Source: Ignavibacteriales bacterium (GTDB lineage Bacteria > Bacteroidota > Ignavibacteria > Ignavibacteriales > SURF-24). From it: DNA of 50,764 nucleotides. Below the pieces are notes generated by a model, which saw only the letters and a program-made list of their open reading frames with translations, ran no database searches and was not told the DNA's origin. Location: NCBI GenBank assembly GCA_003599415.1, contig QZKB01000003.1:1-50764 (forward strand). The letters run 5' to 3'. Both the position numbers and the translations under genes were made by a program. Of the stretch, positions 26,420 to 34,980 are shown one piece after another (position 1 is the stretch's first letter; every line of letters begins with the position of its first letter).

Positions 26420-27640
26420 TTACAGTAAAAGAGGTATAAGTGTTATGTATATACCCGCAATAATTGCAGTTGTAATAACGCCGCTTATATTTGCCCCGAT
26501 AGCCTGCGGCAGAATTAAAGAATCGGGATTAGCTTCGTGAACAGATTTCTGAGCAACTTTTGCAGTAGTAGGCACACAGCTTACACCGGCAATTCCAATT
26601 ACAGGATTAAACTTTCCTTTCGTAATAAAATACATAATATAACCACCAAGAATTCCGCCGATACCGGAAAGCAAAAGTGATAAGATACCAAGTACAAGTA
26701 AGATTAAAATTTTAGGATTAAGAATTAAGTGAGCTTCGCAAAGAACTCCAAGCAATAATCCCAGGAAAAATGTTGAACCGTAGAGTAAAGGTCCGCTGAT
26801 AAAATCAATTAAATGTTGCAAACCGGATTCCCTTATTGCTACACCAATAAATAATGAAAAGAACAAAGGAGCGGCAACAGGAAACATTAGACATAGCACT
26901 GTGCAGGCAACAACTGCAAACGCCATCTTCTCAGAAGATTTAACCGGTTTTATTTTTTTCTTTGGCGGTTCCATCTTAATGGCTCTTAATCTTTTAGGGA
27001 CTAACAGTTTAATAAGATAAGGATAACCACCATAAGTTAATCCAAGATATAAATAAGCAACAACAGTAATCGGTACGAATAATTCTTTTGAAAGAACAAG
27101 TGACGTAAATAAAACCATCGGGCCGTCTGCACCACCAACCATTGCAATAGAAGCCGAATCATTTAGCGGTAAACCAAAAGCATAAGCTATAGGAAGAGTT
27201 GCTATCGTTCCAAGCTCAGCACATATTGCAAGAAACATACTTAAAAAGGGACGAGACAACAGGAAACCAACATCAAGCAGAACTCCGATGCCCATAAATA
27301 CAAAGCAGGCAATAAGACCATTACTGAACGTAAATGTATATATGGGTTGAAGAAAATCAATCTGAAGAATATCAAGTAATTGTTTCGGATCTGTAACAAG
27401 AGGATCAACAAACAAATTTCCCTGAGCGCCATTCGGCATAAATAGTATTCCTGCATTTATTGCTGCCATACCAAGTCCCATTGGAATCATAAGTAATGGT
27501 TCAAGTATACCTTTCTTACCAAGATACACAAGCAGCATTCCCAAAAGCATTAATGCTATTCTTGCAATTAAAATTACAGGATCAGAACTGATAAGAGTTG
27601 CAATACCCTGGAAAAGATTTAACAGATCATTGGGATTCAT
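26420..27640 (-). CDS. mmdB: Na+-translocating methylmalonyl-CoA decarboxylase beta subunit
   Basis: A 406-residue polytopic protein of the OadB/MmdB/GcdB family. MVGGADGPMVLFTSL corresponds to the conserved GxxDGP motif essential for Na+ coupling, and GVAIRESGLQHL and a C-terminal GVSCVPTTAKVAQ are also family features. AAAGG lies upstream of the ATG. It is the last gene of the mutase-epimerase-decarboxylase cluster, as mmdB is in the Veillonella mmdADECB operon. It decarboxylates carboxy-biotin on the gamma carrier and pumps Na+ outward. An internal segment of about 20 charged residues (KRLRAIKMEPPKKKIKPVK) sits in a cytoplasmic loop. TerC paralogue 2 follows after 21 nt. Confidence 0.92.
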   Translation of the reverse strand: MNPNDLLNLFQGIATLISSDPVILIARIALMLLGMLLVYLGKKGILEPLLMIPMGLGMAAINAGILFMPNGAQGNLFVDPLVTDPKQLLDILQIDFLQPIYTFTFSNGLIACFVFMGIGVLLDVGFLLSRPFLSMFLAICAELGTIATLPIAYAFGLPLNDSASIAMVGGADGPMVLFTSLVLSKELFVPITVVAYLYLGLTYGGYPYLIKLLVPKRLRAIKMEPPKKKIKPVKSSEKMAFAVVACTVLCLMFPVAAPLFFSLFIGVAIRESGLQHLIDFISGPLLYGSTFFLGLLLGVLCEAHLILNPKILILLVLGILSLLLSGIGGILGGYIMYFITKGKFNPVIGIAGVSCVPTTAKVAQKSVHEANPDSLILPQAIGANISGVITTAIIAGIYITLIPLLL

Positions 27641-27675
27641 AACGTTACCTTTAATAAAAACATTTGTCTCCGGAT

Positions 27676-27798
27676 TTATTCATCTGAACTTGTAAGCCTG
27701 ATAAACCAGAAAATCACTTTAATTAGAAATGCCACAAAGAAAGAAATAACCGCAGCTATACCGTACATATATAATGTTTGTAAAATTACGTTGATCAA
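27676..27798 (-). CDS. One-helix peptide, possible membrane-anchor part of a split OadG/MmdD subunit
   Basis: A 40-residue frame between the biotin carrier and the beta subunit. The only starts are TTG at 27798, or an internal ATG ten codons later; an in-frame stop lies four codons upstream of the TTG. The middle (about residues 10-33, GIAAVISFFVAFLIKVIFWF) is a single transmembrane helix with a charged end LTSSDE. Its place corresponds to the small epsilon/delta genes of mmd operons and its topology to the N-terminal helix of OadG, whose soluble half is encoded separately at 28345-28605. No strong ribosome site is seen, so expression is uncertain. Confidence 0.55.
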   Translation of the reverse strand: MINVILQTLYMYGIAAVISFFVAFLIKVIFWFIRLTSSDE

Positions 27799-27885
27799 AT
27801 TCTTAACTCATAAAATGTTTAACAAAATCATATGTTCTTATATTGAATAAAAAGCCTGTAAATGGAATCATATATTCACGGTTAA

Positions 27886-28329
27886 TTAGTTTCCAACTTC
27901 AATTAGCACATCTCCTTCAAGAACTGCCTGACGTGGTGTAACTTTAATTGCTGTAACTGTGCCTTCTTTATCGGAATTAATATTGTTTTCCATCTTCATT
28001 GCTTCCAGAGTAATAAGGTGATCACCTACTTTAACAAGGTCGCCGACTTTAACATTAATAGATAATATCGTTCCGGGCAAAGGAGATTTTATATAACCAA
28101 CACCTTTAGGAGCCGTAGGTTCTGCAGTACGCTGTACATTCTTAGAAATATCTGTTGATGGCTCAACTTTAGATCGAATCAAAGTCGGGGTTTTAGTCTG
28201 CTGAATTTTTTTATCTACCTCAACTTTATATTTTGTTCCGTTTACAACAACTTCGGCAGTGTTATCTTCAACATTAACGATATCGACATCATACTGATTT
28301 TGATTAATCGTGAATTTAAATTTCTTCAT
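27886..28329 (-). CDS. mmdC: Biotin carrier protein of methylmalonyl-CoA decarboxylase (gamma subunit)
   Basis: A 147-residue protein with a flexible Thr/Pro-rich linker (about residues 43-75) and a C-terminal biotinyl domain. The biotin attachment site is EAMKMEN with Lys112, and GYIKSPLPGTILSINVKVGD is the usual first half of the lipoyl/biotinyl barrel. The N-terminal KKFKFTINQNQYDVDI is the short beta segment seen in carriers of Na+ pumps and of pyruvate/propionyl carboxylases. It shuttles CO2 from MmdA (28616-30175) to MmdB (26420-27640). A separate OadG-like gene lies just upstream (14 nt). A biotin ligase must act in trans. Confidence 0.95.
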   Translation of the reverse strand: MKKFKFTINQNQYDVDIVNVEDNTAEVVVNGTKYKVEVDKKIQQTKTPTLIRSKVEPSTDISKNVQRTAEPTAPKGVGYIKSPLPGTILSINVKVGDLVKVGDHLITLEAMKMENNINSDKEGTVTAIKVTPRQAVLEGDVLIEVGN

Positions 28330-28344
28330 TTTATTTCTCTCGGT

Positions 28345-28605
28345 TTATCTTCTTGGTAATTGTCTTAAAGAATAAATTTTAGAACTCCACGGAGAATAAG
28401 GGCGCATTACTCTCTGCATAGTAAGCATTAGCGATTCATTATCGTGAACATCTTTCAAATAAAGATTTAACGCTAAGCCGATTGCTGCAATAACTTCACC
28501 ATCCTTACCCAGGGAGTTTGCTTCCTTCTGAACTTCTTCCATATCATTAAATGTACTGCCAAATTCAATAGGCTTTTCTTTTTTCTTTTTGAATAGTCTT
28601 ACCAT
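28345..28605 (-). CDS. Stand-alone OadG C-terminal (soluble) domain protein
   Basis: ATG 28605 (86 residues) is chosen because AAGGAGC (28611-28617) sits just upstream and overlaps the stop codon of mmdA, suggesting translational coupling; a longer frame has no such support. The protein has no transmembrane segment. Residues about 36-86 (EVIAAIGLALNLYLKDVHD, then SPWSSKIYSLRQLP) match the cytosolic C-terminal domain of OadG family subunits, where the YSPWSSKIYGL motif is typical. The usual N-terminal membrane helix is missing; the basic N-terminus (RLFKKKKEKP) could still contact the membrane. It probably bridges carboxyltransferase and pump, with a one-helix peptide at 27676-27798 as anchor. 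Confidence 0.8.
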   Translation of the reverse strand: MVRLFKKKKEKPIEFGSTFNDMEEVQKEANSLGKDGEVIAAIGLALNLYLKDVHDNESLMLTMQRVMRPYSPWSSKIYSLRQLPRR

Positions 28606-28615
28606 TTTCTGCTCC

Positions 28616-30175
28616 TTACAACGGAAGATTATCATGTTTCTTTGGAGGCATTGCATCTTTCTTTGTAGCTAAAGATTGAAGCGCTCTGATTATTCTGAAC
28701 CTTGTATTTCTCGGTTCAATTACGTCATCAATAAAGCCGTATTTAGCAGCCACATAAGGTGAAGCAAATTTATTCCTGTATTCGTCTTCTTTCTTATTAA
28801 GGAAGTCTGCTCTTTCCTTTTCATCCGTAAATTCAGATAGCTCTTTGTTATGAAGAATTTCAATTGCGCCTCTAGGACCCATAACTGCAATTTCCGCAGT
28901 TGGCCAGGCATAATTAATATCACCGCGCAAATGTTTTGAACCCATTACATCGTAAGCACCACCGTAAGCTTTGCGAAGGATAACTGTAATTTTAGGAACG
29001 GTAGCTTCACCATAAGCATAAAGTAATTTAGCTCCGTGAATAATTATTCCACCGTATTCCTGTGCTGTACCCGGTAAAAATCCCGGTACATCAACTAAAG
29101 TTACAATTGGAATATTGAAAGCATCGCAGAAGCGAACAAAACGGGCAGCCTTGCGTGATGAATTAATATCCAGTACTCCTGCCAGATATTTTGGCTGATT
29201 TGCAACAATTCCAACAGATTGACCATTGAACCGGGCAAAACCAATAATAATATTCGGGGCATAGTGTCTTTGAACTTCAACAAATTCATTGTAATCAGTA
29301 ATCAGGTGAATAACATCTCTTACATCATATGGTTTAGAAGGATCACTTGGAATAACTTCATTTAATGCATCTTCAATTCTTTCAATCGGATCATCACAAG
29401 GAATTATTGGCGGATCCTCAAGGTTATTCTGCGGCATATAGCTAAGTATTTTTCTTATCAACAGAATTCCTTCCTGCTCATCATCAGCCACAAAATGTGT
29501 AACACCTGATTTTGAGCCGTGAACCATTGCACCGCCAAGCTGTTCATCGGTAACTGTTTCACCGGTAACGGTTTTAACAACCTTAGGGCCTGTTACAAAC
29601 ATATAGCTTGTATCTTTTGTCATTATTGTAAAGTCAGTTAATGCAGGTGAATAAACAGCACCACCGGCACAAGGACCAAATATTGCTGAGATTTGCGGTA
29701 CAACTCCTGAAGCCATTATATTACGCTGGAAAATTTCAGCGTAACCGCCAAGGCTTTTAACACCTTCCTGTATACGTGCACCACCTGAATCATTTATACC
29801 AATAACAGGAGCGCCGACTTTCATTGCTTTATCCAGCACCTTGCAAATCTTCATTGCATACATTTCAGAAAGTGAGCCACCGAAGACAGTGAAATCCTGA
29901 GAGAATACATAAACTAATCTTCCGTCAATTGTACCATAGCCGGTAACAACTCCGTCTGAAAGATAATCCTGGCCTTTCAATCCAAAATCAATACATCGGT
30001 GAGAAACGAACATATCAAATTCCTCAAAGCTGCCTTCATCAAGAAGCATTTCAATTCTTTCGCGTGCAGTATTTTTACCTTTCTTATGCTGGGATTCTAT
30101 TCTTTTCTCGCCGCCGCCTAACCGCGCCTTATCACGCATATCCATTAGTTCTTGAATTTTGTCTTCAATAGCCAT
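28616..30175 (-). CDS. mmdA: Methylmalonyl-CoA decarboxylase alpha subunit / acyl-CoA carboxyltransferase
   Basis: A 519-residue carboxyltransferase of the PccB/MmdA family, with two crotonase-like halves. Readable marks include [27 protein letters not shown], the oxyanion-hole motif [16 protein letters not shown] in the first half, and [23 protein letters not shown] plus [11 protein letters not shown] in the second. It transfers the carboxyl group of (S)-methylmalonyl-CoA to biotin on MmdC. A propionyl-CoA carboxylase role would need a biotin carboxylase subunit, which is absent here, while Na+-pump subunits are present, so decarboxylation is the better reading. It follows the epimerase gene by 74 nt and overlaps the next gene's ribosome site with its stop codon. 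Confidence 0.95.
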   Translation of the reverse strand: MAIEDKIQELMDMRDKARLGGGEKRIESQHKKGKNTARERIEMLLDEGSFEEFDMFVSHRCIDFGLKGQDYLSDGVVTGYGTIDGRLVYVFSQDFTVFGGSLSEMYAMKICKVLDKAMKVGAPVIGINDSGGARIQEGVKSLGGYAEIFQRNIMASGVVPQISAIFGPCAGGAVYSPALTDFTIMTKDTSYMFVTGPKVVKTVTGETVTDEQLGGAMVHGSKSGVTHFVADDEQEGILLIRKILSYMPQNNLEDPPIIPCDDPIERIEDALNEVIPSDPSKPYDVRDVIHLITDYNEFVEVQRHYAPNIIIGFARFNGQSVGIVANQPKYLAGVLDINSSRKAARFVRFCDAFNIPIVTLVDVPGFLPGTAQEYGGIIIHGAKLLYAYGEATVPKITVILRKAYGGAYDVMGSKHLRGDINYAWPTAEIAVMGPRGAIEILHNKELSEFTDEKERADFLNKKEDEYRNKFASPYVAAKYGFIDDVIEPRNTRFRIIRALQSLATKKDAMPPKKHDNLPL

Positions 30176-30249
30176 CTTTACTCCTGAATAATATTTATTT
30201 CAATTAATTTGAAAATTTTTCTCAATCTTATTAAACAATCTTTACGGAA

Positions 30250-30654
30250 TTATTTATGTTCACATAATTCTGTAAGCACTCCACCTGTTGATTTTGGATG
30301 AAGGAACGCAATATCAAGTCCCTCAGCTCCTTTACGCGGAGTTTTATCAATCAGCTGAATTCCTTTACCTTCAACTTCTGTTAAGGTATCCGCAAGATTA
30401 TTGCATGCAAATGCAAGGTGATGAATGCCTTCACCTTTTTTCTCAATGAATTTTGCAATCGGACCTTCGGGAGAAGTTGATTCAAGCAATTCAATTTTTG
30501 TTTGACCAACCATGAAGAAAGCGGTTTTAACTTTCTGATCTGTTACTTCTTCAACAGCGTAGCATTTTAATCCTAATACGTTCTCGTAATATTTAATTGA
30601 CTCATCAAGATTTTTAACCGCAATCCCGATATGTTCTATGTGTGTAATATCCAT
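30250..30654 (-). CDS. mce: Methylmalonyl-CoA epimerase
   Basis: A 134-residue VOC-fold protein, the standard size. The first beta-alpha-beta-beta-beta unit begins [21 protein letters not shown] and the second [14 protein letters not shown], ending GVLTELCEH. The likely metal ligands are His8, a Gln/Glu in the QTKIELLE segment, His78 or His79, and Glu129, as in Propionibacterium epimerase. It interconverts the (R)- and (S)-methylmalonyl-CoA isomers, so the mutase product can feed the decarboxylase. It sits between those two genes on one strand. The 120-nt gap before it, after the mutase, contains a degenerate CTTCGTTCTT repeat that could weaken read-through. Confidence 0.95.
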   Translation of the reverse strand: MDITHIEHIGIAVKNLDESIKYYENVLGLKCYAVEEVTDQKVKTAFFMVGQTKIELLESTSPEGPIAKFIEKKGEGIHHLAFACNNLADTLTEVEGKGIQLIDKTPRKGAEGLDIAFLHPKSTGGVLTELCEHK

Positions 30655-30719
30655 TTTATTTCTCCATCTATTTAGTTTAGAATGCAGAGCGAAGAGTGAT
30701 GAATTAAATTACTATTTAA

Positions 30720-30776
30720 TCTTCGTACTATTTTCTTCATTCTTCGTTCTTCACTCTTCGTTCTTAACTCTTCGTT
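30720..30776. repeat. Degenerate TTCTTC(A/G)TTCTTCGTT simple repeat
   Basis: Imperfect tandem units such as CATTCTTCGTT, CACTCTTCGTT and AACTCTTCGTT fill the gap between the mutase and epimerase genes and abut the mutase stop codon. A degraded inverse copy (GCGAAGAGTGATGAA) lies just left, at about 30689-30704. Confidence 0.6.
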
Positions 30777-32457
30777 AAACAACCACGTTTTCTTTATATT
30801 CTCCAAATACTGCTCTCATCGTATTGCATATCTCCCCTATTCCCGCATAAGCTTTAACAGCATCAATAATGAAAGGCATTAAATTATCTTCACCTTCAGC
30901 AGCTTTTTTAAGAGCTGCTAGTTTTTCTTCAACAACTTTATTATTTCTTTCAGAGCGAACTTTACTTAAGAACTTAACCTGTTCTTCCTGGGCTTTCATA
31001 TCTATCTTAAGCAATCCTTTTGGTTCACCTTCTTTAATCTGGAATTTATTTACACCAACAATAATTCTTTCGCCTTTTTCCATTGCCTTAGTAAACTGGT
31101 ATGAAGCTCTTTGAATTTCGCTTTGAACGTAACCCTGTTCAATTGCTTCAATCATTCCGCCCATCGCATCAATCTTCTTAATATATTCTTCAGCTTCTTT
31201 TTCAATCTGGTCTGTTAATGTTTCAACATAATAAGAACCGGCAAGCGGATCGATGGTATTTATAACACCACTTTCATTCGCAACAATCTGCTGCGTACGT
31301 AAAGCAATTCTTACAGAATCTTCAGTCGGCAGAGCAAGTGCTTCATCACGGGAATTTGTATGTAAGCTTTGTGTTCCACCAAGAACTGCTGCAAGTGTCT
31401 GAATTGTAACACGAACGATGTTATTATCAACCTGCTGAGCAGTTAATGTAGAACCAGCAGTTTGAGTATGGAATCTCAGCATCATTGATTTAGCTTTCTT
31501 TGCAGTGAATCTATCCTTCATAATTTTAGCCCAGAGTCTTCTTGCAGCCCTGAACTTTGCTACTTCCTCAAGCAGATCATTATGAGCATTAAAGAAAAAT
31601 GAAAGCTGCCCTGCAAAATCATCAACGTCTAGACCTGCTTTAATTGCAGCATTTACATAAGCAATACCATCAGCAAGAGTAAATCCAACTTCCTGAGCAG
31701 CTGTAGAGCCGGCTTCACGAATATGGTAGCCTGAAATAGAAATTGTATTCCATTTAGGTACTTCCTTAGAACAGAATTCGAAAATGTTAGTAATAAGTCT
31801 CATTGATGGTTTTGGAGGAAAGATATAAGTTCCGCGGGCAATGTATTCCTTAAGAATATCATTCTGGATTGTACCGCTTATTTTATCTCTTGTTACTCCC
31901 TGCTTTTCTGCCACCGCAATATACATTGCAAGTAAAACTGAAGCAGGAGCATTAATTGTCATTGATGTTGATACTTTATCAAGTGGAATCTGATCGAAAA
32001 GGATTTCCATATCCGCAAGAGTATCTATTGCCACACCAACTTTACCAACTTCGCCGTAGGCCATGGAATCATCGCTGTCGTAACCAATCTGTGTGGGCAA
32101 ATCAAAAGCGACTGATAAACCTGACTGTCCCTGCGAAAGTAAATATCTGTATCTCTCATTTGATTCTTTGGCTGTTCCGAATCCTGCATATTGTCTCATC
32201 GTCCAGAACCTGCCGCGGTACATTGTTGGCTGAACGCCACGGATAAATGGGAATTCACCCGGAAAACCAAGCTTTTCTGTATAATTATCTGGTTCGTTAT
32301 CTAATGGTGTATATAATGGTTTTACAGGATTGAATGAGGCGGTTGTAAATTCTTTTTTTTGTTCGGGGAATTTTTGAGTTGTCTTTTTATAAGTTTTTTC
32401 ATCCCAGTTCTTAAAAGCATCCTGCATTTTCAACTTTAATTCTTCCAGATTTTGCAT
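30775..32457 (-). CDS. Methylmalonyl-CoA mutase large-subunit catalytic domain (no B12 domain)
   Basis: ATG 32457 (560 residues) is preceded by GAGGAAAAG; an upstream TTG is in frame but lies before that site. The protein covers the substrate-binding TIM barrel only: [24 protein letters not shown] (tyrosine/arginine region binding the CoA thioester), [19 protein letters not shown] and [12 protein letters not shown]. The C-terminal cobalamin-binding domain (DxHxxG) of one-chain mutases is absent, so this is the two-gene type needing a separate B12 subunit of about 130 residues, not found in this window. It interconverts succinyl-CoA and (R)-methylmalonyl-CoA. First gene of the cluster with the epimerase and decarboxylase. 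Other B12-dependent acyl-CoA mutases (isobutyryl, ethylmalonyl) are possible but the context favours methylmalonyl. Confidence 0.93.
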   Translation of the reverse strand: MQNLEELKLKMQDAFKNWDEKTYKKTTQKFPEQKKEFTTASFNPVKPLYTPLDNEPDNYTEKLGFPGEFPFIRGVQPTMYRGRFWTMRQYAGFGTAKESNERYRYLLSQGQSGLSVAFDLPTQIGYDSDDSMAYGEVGKVGVAIDTLADMEILFDQIPLDKVSTSMTINAPASVLLAMYIAVAEKQGVTRDKISGTIQNDILKEYIARGTYIFPPKPSMRLITNIFEFCSKEVPKWNTISISGYHIREAGSTAAQEVGFTLADGIAYVNAAIKAGLDVDDFAGQLSFFFNAHNDLLEEVAKFRAARRLWAKIMKDRFTAKKAKSMMLRFHTQTAGSTLTAQQVDNNIVRVTIQTLAAVLGGTQSLHTNSRDEALALPTEDSVRIALRTQQIVANESGVINTIDPLAGSYYVETLTDQIEKEAEEYIKKIDAMGGMIEAIEQGYVQSEIQRASYQFTKAMEKGERIIVGVNKFQIKEGEPKGLLKIDMKAQEEQVKFLSKVRSERNNKVVEEKLAALKKAAEGEDNLMPFIIDAVKAYAGIGEICNTMRAVFGEYKENVVV

Positions 32458-32722
32458 TCTTTTCCTCGTCAATAGTTTTAAGAATCATTAATTGGCAAGT
32501 TATGTGCCTTTACTTTAGAGAAATCAGGTTTAATAAACAATGAAGAAATTTAAACAAATTCCCCTCTTTGATTATCTGAGAGATGATCACTTATGGGGCT
32601 CATTCTCAATTGTTGGAATAGATAAAACAAAAAATGAAAATTTATGATGATTTTAAATTTTTAATGAAAGAAGTCTTGATTAATAGGCTGGCAGTCTTTA
32701 TTTTTACCACTCAAAATTTTAT

Positions 32723-32797
<75 letters not shown>

Positions 32798-32800
32798 ATG

Positions 32801-32836
32801 AAGCCTTAGAAGAATTTCTAAGGCTTTTTTATTTTA
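32801..32836 (+). terminator. Terminator of tRNA-Asn
   Basis: Perfect 11-bp stem AAGCCTTAGAA (32801-32811) / TTCTAAGGCTT (32816-32826) with a 4-nt loop, then TTTTATTTTA. It starts 4 nt after the CCA. Confidence 0.9.
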
Positions 32837-32840
32837 TACC

Positions 32841-32893
32841 TAACCGAAGGATTGTAGGTTTGATCCGCCGCAGGCGGACTACTCGCGGAGCCA
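32841..32893 (+). pseudogene. Partial tRNA-Asn 3' copy interrupted in the T arm
   Basis: Starts TAACCGAAGG and ends ACTCGCGGAGCCA, i.e. the 3' half of the tRNA-Asn just upstream (84-nt offset). The T loop is replaced by a perfect hairpin TCCGCC-GCA-GGCGGA (32864-32878). It has no D arm or acceptor 5' strand and cannot be a functional tRNA. Confidence 0.8.
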
Positions 32894-32896
32894 AAG

Positions 32897-32930
32897 AAGC
32901 CTGAAAAATCAATCAGGCTTTTTCATTTTA
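32897..32930 (+). terminator. Terminator-like hairpin after the first partial tRNA copy
   Basis: AAGCCTGA (32897-32904) / TCAGGCTT (32913-32920) followed by TTTCATTTTA. It has the same position and outer sequence (GAAGCCT...AGGCTTTTT) as the terminator of the intact tRNA, so it was copied with the tRNA 3' end and then diverged. Confidence 0.7.
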
Positions 32931-32950
32931 AATTTACCCCTTATTAAGTT

Positions 32951-32989
32951 GTTGGTTCTCCCGACTTTGTCGGGAAACTCGCGGAGCTA
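32951..32989 (+). pseudogene. Second partial tRNA-Asn 3' remnant, interrupted by another hairpin
   Basis: GTTGGTTC followed by a perfect hairpin TCCCGAC-TTT-GTCGGGA (32959-32975) and then ACTCGCGGAGCTA, the tRNA 3' end with one change. It is shorter and more decayed than the first copy. Up to the cyclase gene at 33115 nothing else is recognised. Confidence 0.65.
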
Positions 32990-33114
32990 AGCAATCTATC
33001 AGGGAATTGGTTTGCATCTGTTCTCTATAGTATTCTACAATCATTTTACTAATCCACTTTCCATAACAAATTCTGTTTTTTATATTGCTGCTGTAAAATT
33101 TTCAGGAGTCGCAG

Positions 33115-33915
33115 ATGAAAACCAATATTATACTTATTTCAATTCTTATAGTTGCCTTCTTATTTACAGGCATAGATAAATCTTATACACAAAACTTTTC
33201 CGGTAAAAAGCTGGTTGATTTAACCCACGAATTTTCTGAAGAATCAGTCTTTTGGCCTACAGCAGAAAATTTTAATATTGATACTGTATTTGCCGGTATA
33301 ACAGAAAAAGGATACTACTACTCAGCATACCAGTTTTCACTTGCAGAACACGGCGGAACACATTTCGATGCACCTGTACATTTTTGTGAAAAAGGACAAT
33401 CCGTTGAACAAATTCCGGTTGAACGACTGATAGGTGACGCTGTTATGGTTGATGTTTCAGCTGATGCTCTGGCCAATCGGGATTATTTAATAAGTATTGA
33501 AGATTTTGAAAAGTGGGAAAAGGTTAACGGAAAAATTCCTGAAGACGCTTTTGTGCTTGTCAATACAGGTTACTCCAGATTTTACCCTGACAAAGAAAAA
33601 TATATGGGAACATCTGAACGCGGAGCCGAGGCAGTTGCAAAATTACATTTCCCGGGACTGGATCCGAAAGCTGCAACGTGGCTTGCTGTGGTAAGAAAAG
33701 TAAATGCCTTTGGTCTTGATACTCCAAGCATAGATTACGGTCAATCAGTTTACTTTGAAACACACCGTAATTTATTTAAGAATGGAGTTATAGCTTTTGA
33801 AAATCTTACAAACTTAGATAAACTACCGGCAAAGGGCGCAACAGTGTTTGCCTTTCCAATGAAAATAAAAGGCGGAAGCGGTGCACCATTAAGAATGGTA
33901 GCTATGATTCCATAA
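33115..33915 (+). CDS. Secreted cyclase-family metal-dependent hydrolase (kynurenine formamidase-like fold)
   Basis: A 266-residue protein with a signal peptide (residues 1-25, ending SYTQ). The core motif H79-G-G-T-H83-F-D85-A-P-V-H89 is the family hallmark HxGTHxDxPxH (Pfam Cyclase), with His79, His83 and Asp85 as metal ligands by analogy with KynB. LVDLTHEFSEES and NTGYS are also conserved. Family members act as arylformamidases, isatin hydrolases or amide/lactone hydrolases. The export signal and absence of tryptophan-degradation genes make kynurenine formamidase itself unlikely, and the substrate is unknown. CAGGAG lies before the ATG, and a very strong terminator follows. Confidence 0.9.
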   Translation: MKTNIILISILIVAFLFTGIDKSYTQNFSGKKLVDLTHEFSEESVFWPTAENFNIDTVFAGITEKGYYYSAYQFSLAEHGGTHFDAPVHFCEKGQSVEQIPVERLIGDAVMVDVSADALANRDYLISIEDFEKWEKVNGKIPEDAFVLVNTGYSRFYPDKEKYMGTSERGAEAVAKLHFPGLDPKAATWLAVVRKVNAFGLDTPSIDYGQSVYFETHRNLFKNGVIAFENLTNLDKLPAKGATVFAFPMKIKGGSGAPLRMVAMIP

Positions 33916-33959
33916 TTAATTTTTTTGTATACTTGTCTTAGTATCAATTTTATAAGATA

Positions 33960-34008
33960 AAAACTCATCTCCTCAAAATCCTGGGGAGATGAGTTTTAAA
34001 GATTTTTC
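33960..34008 (+). terminator. Strong terminator after the cyclase-family gene
   Basis: Perfect 13-bp stem AAAACTCATCTCC (33960-33972) / GGAGATGAGTTTT (33985-33997) with a 12-nt loop, followed by AAAGATTTTT. Confidence 0.88.
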
Positions 34009-34132
34009 CTATTGTCTCCTTCCCAACATCCTATCATAATAAATACTTTATTACAATGTAGCTGTAATATCTTACAAAATTTTCCTAAGTTAATGCCGGT
34101 ATTTACTGGTTAAATTTTACCGGGAGAATTTT

Positions 34133-34876
34133 ATGCAAGGAAATAATTTTCGGTTAATTATCTCAGTTACCTGGCTTATCATTTTAATCTGCCTCGTTTC
34201 AATCGGAATAATGATTAAAGTATATTTAATTGATAACCGCTTTGACCACGAATGGGATTTTCTTGTTTATTCTATCCCGGTTTTCATTTCTTCATTTGTA
34301 TTTGTTATTCTGATGTATAACCTAAGAAGAGCTTACATAAAAGGAAGTACAGATTTGAAAGATGAAAATTGTATCGTACACTGGAAATACGCTGAAGAGG
34401 AATGGAAGGAATTCAACAATATTGAATGGAGAAAAATCCGCCTTAAACTATTTCTTATCCCACTTGCCTGCATTCTTCTTTTCATTATTATTGGCTGGTT
34501 TGATGATGGACTTTCGTTTGAAGGGTTTTCAGTTGCTTTACCCTACATTATAGTTTTTTTTATTTCCATAAGTGCAGCAGTATTGTTTTATAATTATATG
34601 CTTTACAGACGAACAAAAGTTTGTCCCCGCGAAGTTTTAATTGGCACAGATGGTTTTCTTTATGGAGGTTATTTTAATGGTTGGAAAATGTTTGGTACAA
34701 AGCTTGGCGGAGTTAAATTAATTCAGGAGAATAATGCTGCTATAGAATTTGACATCCGGGTTCGTGGTAAATATGGATATACTTCCAATCCGCTCCGTGT
34801 TCCTGTTCCAATTGGTCATGAATATGAAGCTGAAAAAGTGATTTCCGAAATCAACAAGCAAATAACATCTTTTTAA
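34133..34876 (+). CDS. Unknown membrane protein, about four helices with soluble C-terminus
   Basis: A 247-residue protein with a ribosome site GGGAG 9 nt before the ATG. Hydrophobic segments lie at about residues 9-30, 46-64, 109-126 and 133-156, so two helical hairpins are separated by a charged loop (KDENCIVHWKYAEEEWKEF). The last 90 residues (VLIGTDGFLYGGYFNGWKMFG, then NPLRVPVPIGHEYEAEKVI) look like a small soluble beta domain, perhaps PH-like; that is a guess from the strand pattern. I recognise no family. It stands alone: a terminator lies before it, and a C-rich repeat and a convergent gene lie after it. Confidence 0.8.
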   Translation: MQGNNFRLIISVTWLIILICLVSIGIMIKVYLIDNRFDHEWDFLVYSIPVFISSFVFVILMYNLRRAYIKGSTDLKDENCIVHWKYAEEEWKEFNNIEWRKIRLKLFLIPLACILLFIIIGWFDDGLSFEGFSVALPYIIVFFISISAAVLFYNYMLYRRTKVCPREVLIGTDGFLYGGYFNGWKMFGTKLGGVKLIQENNAAIEFDIRVRGKYGYTSNPLRVPVPIGHEYEAEKVISEINKQITSF

Positions 34877-34940
34877 GAATCCGATAATTAATTTTTATTT
34901 CCTTGCCGGGATGAAATTTCTGACATAACAAATAATTTAC

Positions 34941-34979
34941 TCAAGCCCCTTCCCTTGGGGAAGGGGTTTGGGGATGGGC
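34941..34979. repeat. C-rich hairpin repeat element, intergenic copy
   Basis: Perfect 9-bp stem CCCCTTCCC (34946-34954) / GGGAAGGGG (34958-34966) with a 3-nt loop, then TTTGGGGATGGG. It is the same class as the element at 24100-24134. It ends beside the stop codon of the large repeat protein and may also serve as a terminator for it or for the convergent membrane-protein gene. Confidence 0.75.
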
Positions 34980-34980
34980 C

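Noticed and set aside
28345..28605. The short OadG-like gene as a frameshifted fragment of a full OadG
   Set aside because: It has its own strong ribosome site, and no upstream helix-coding sequence exists in another frame between it and mmdA; a real split gene is more likely.
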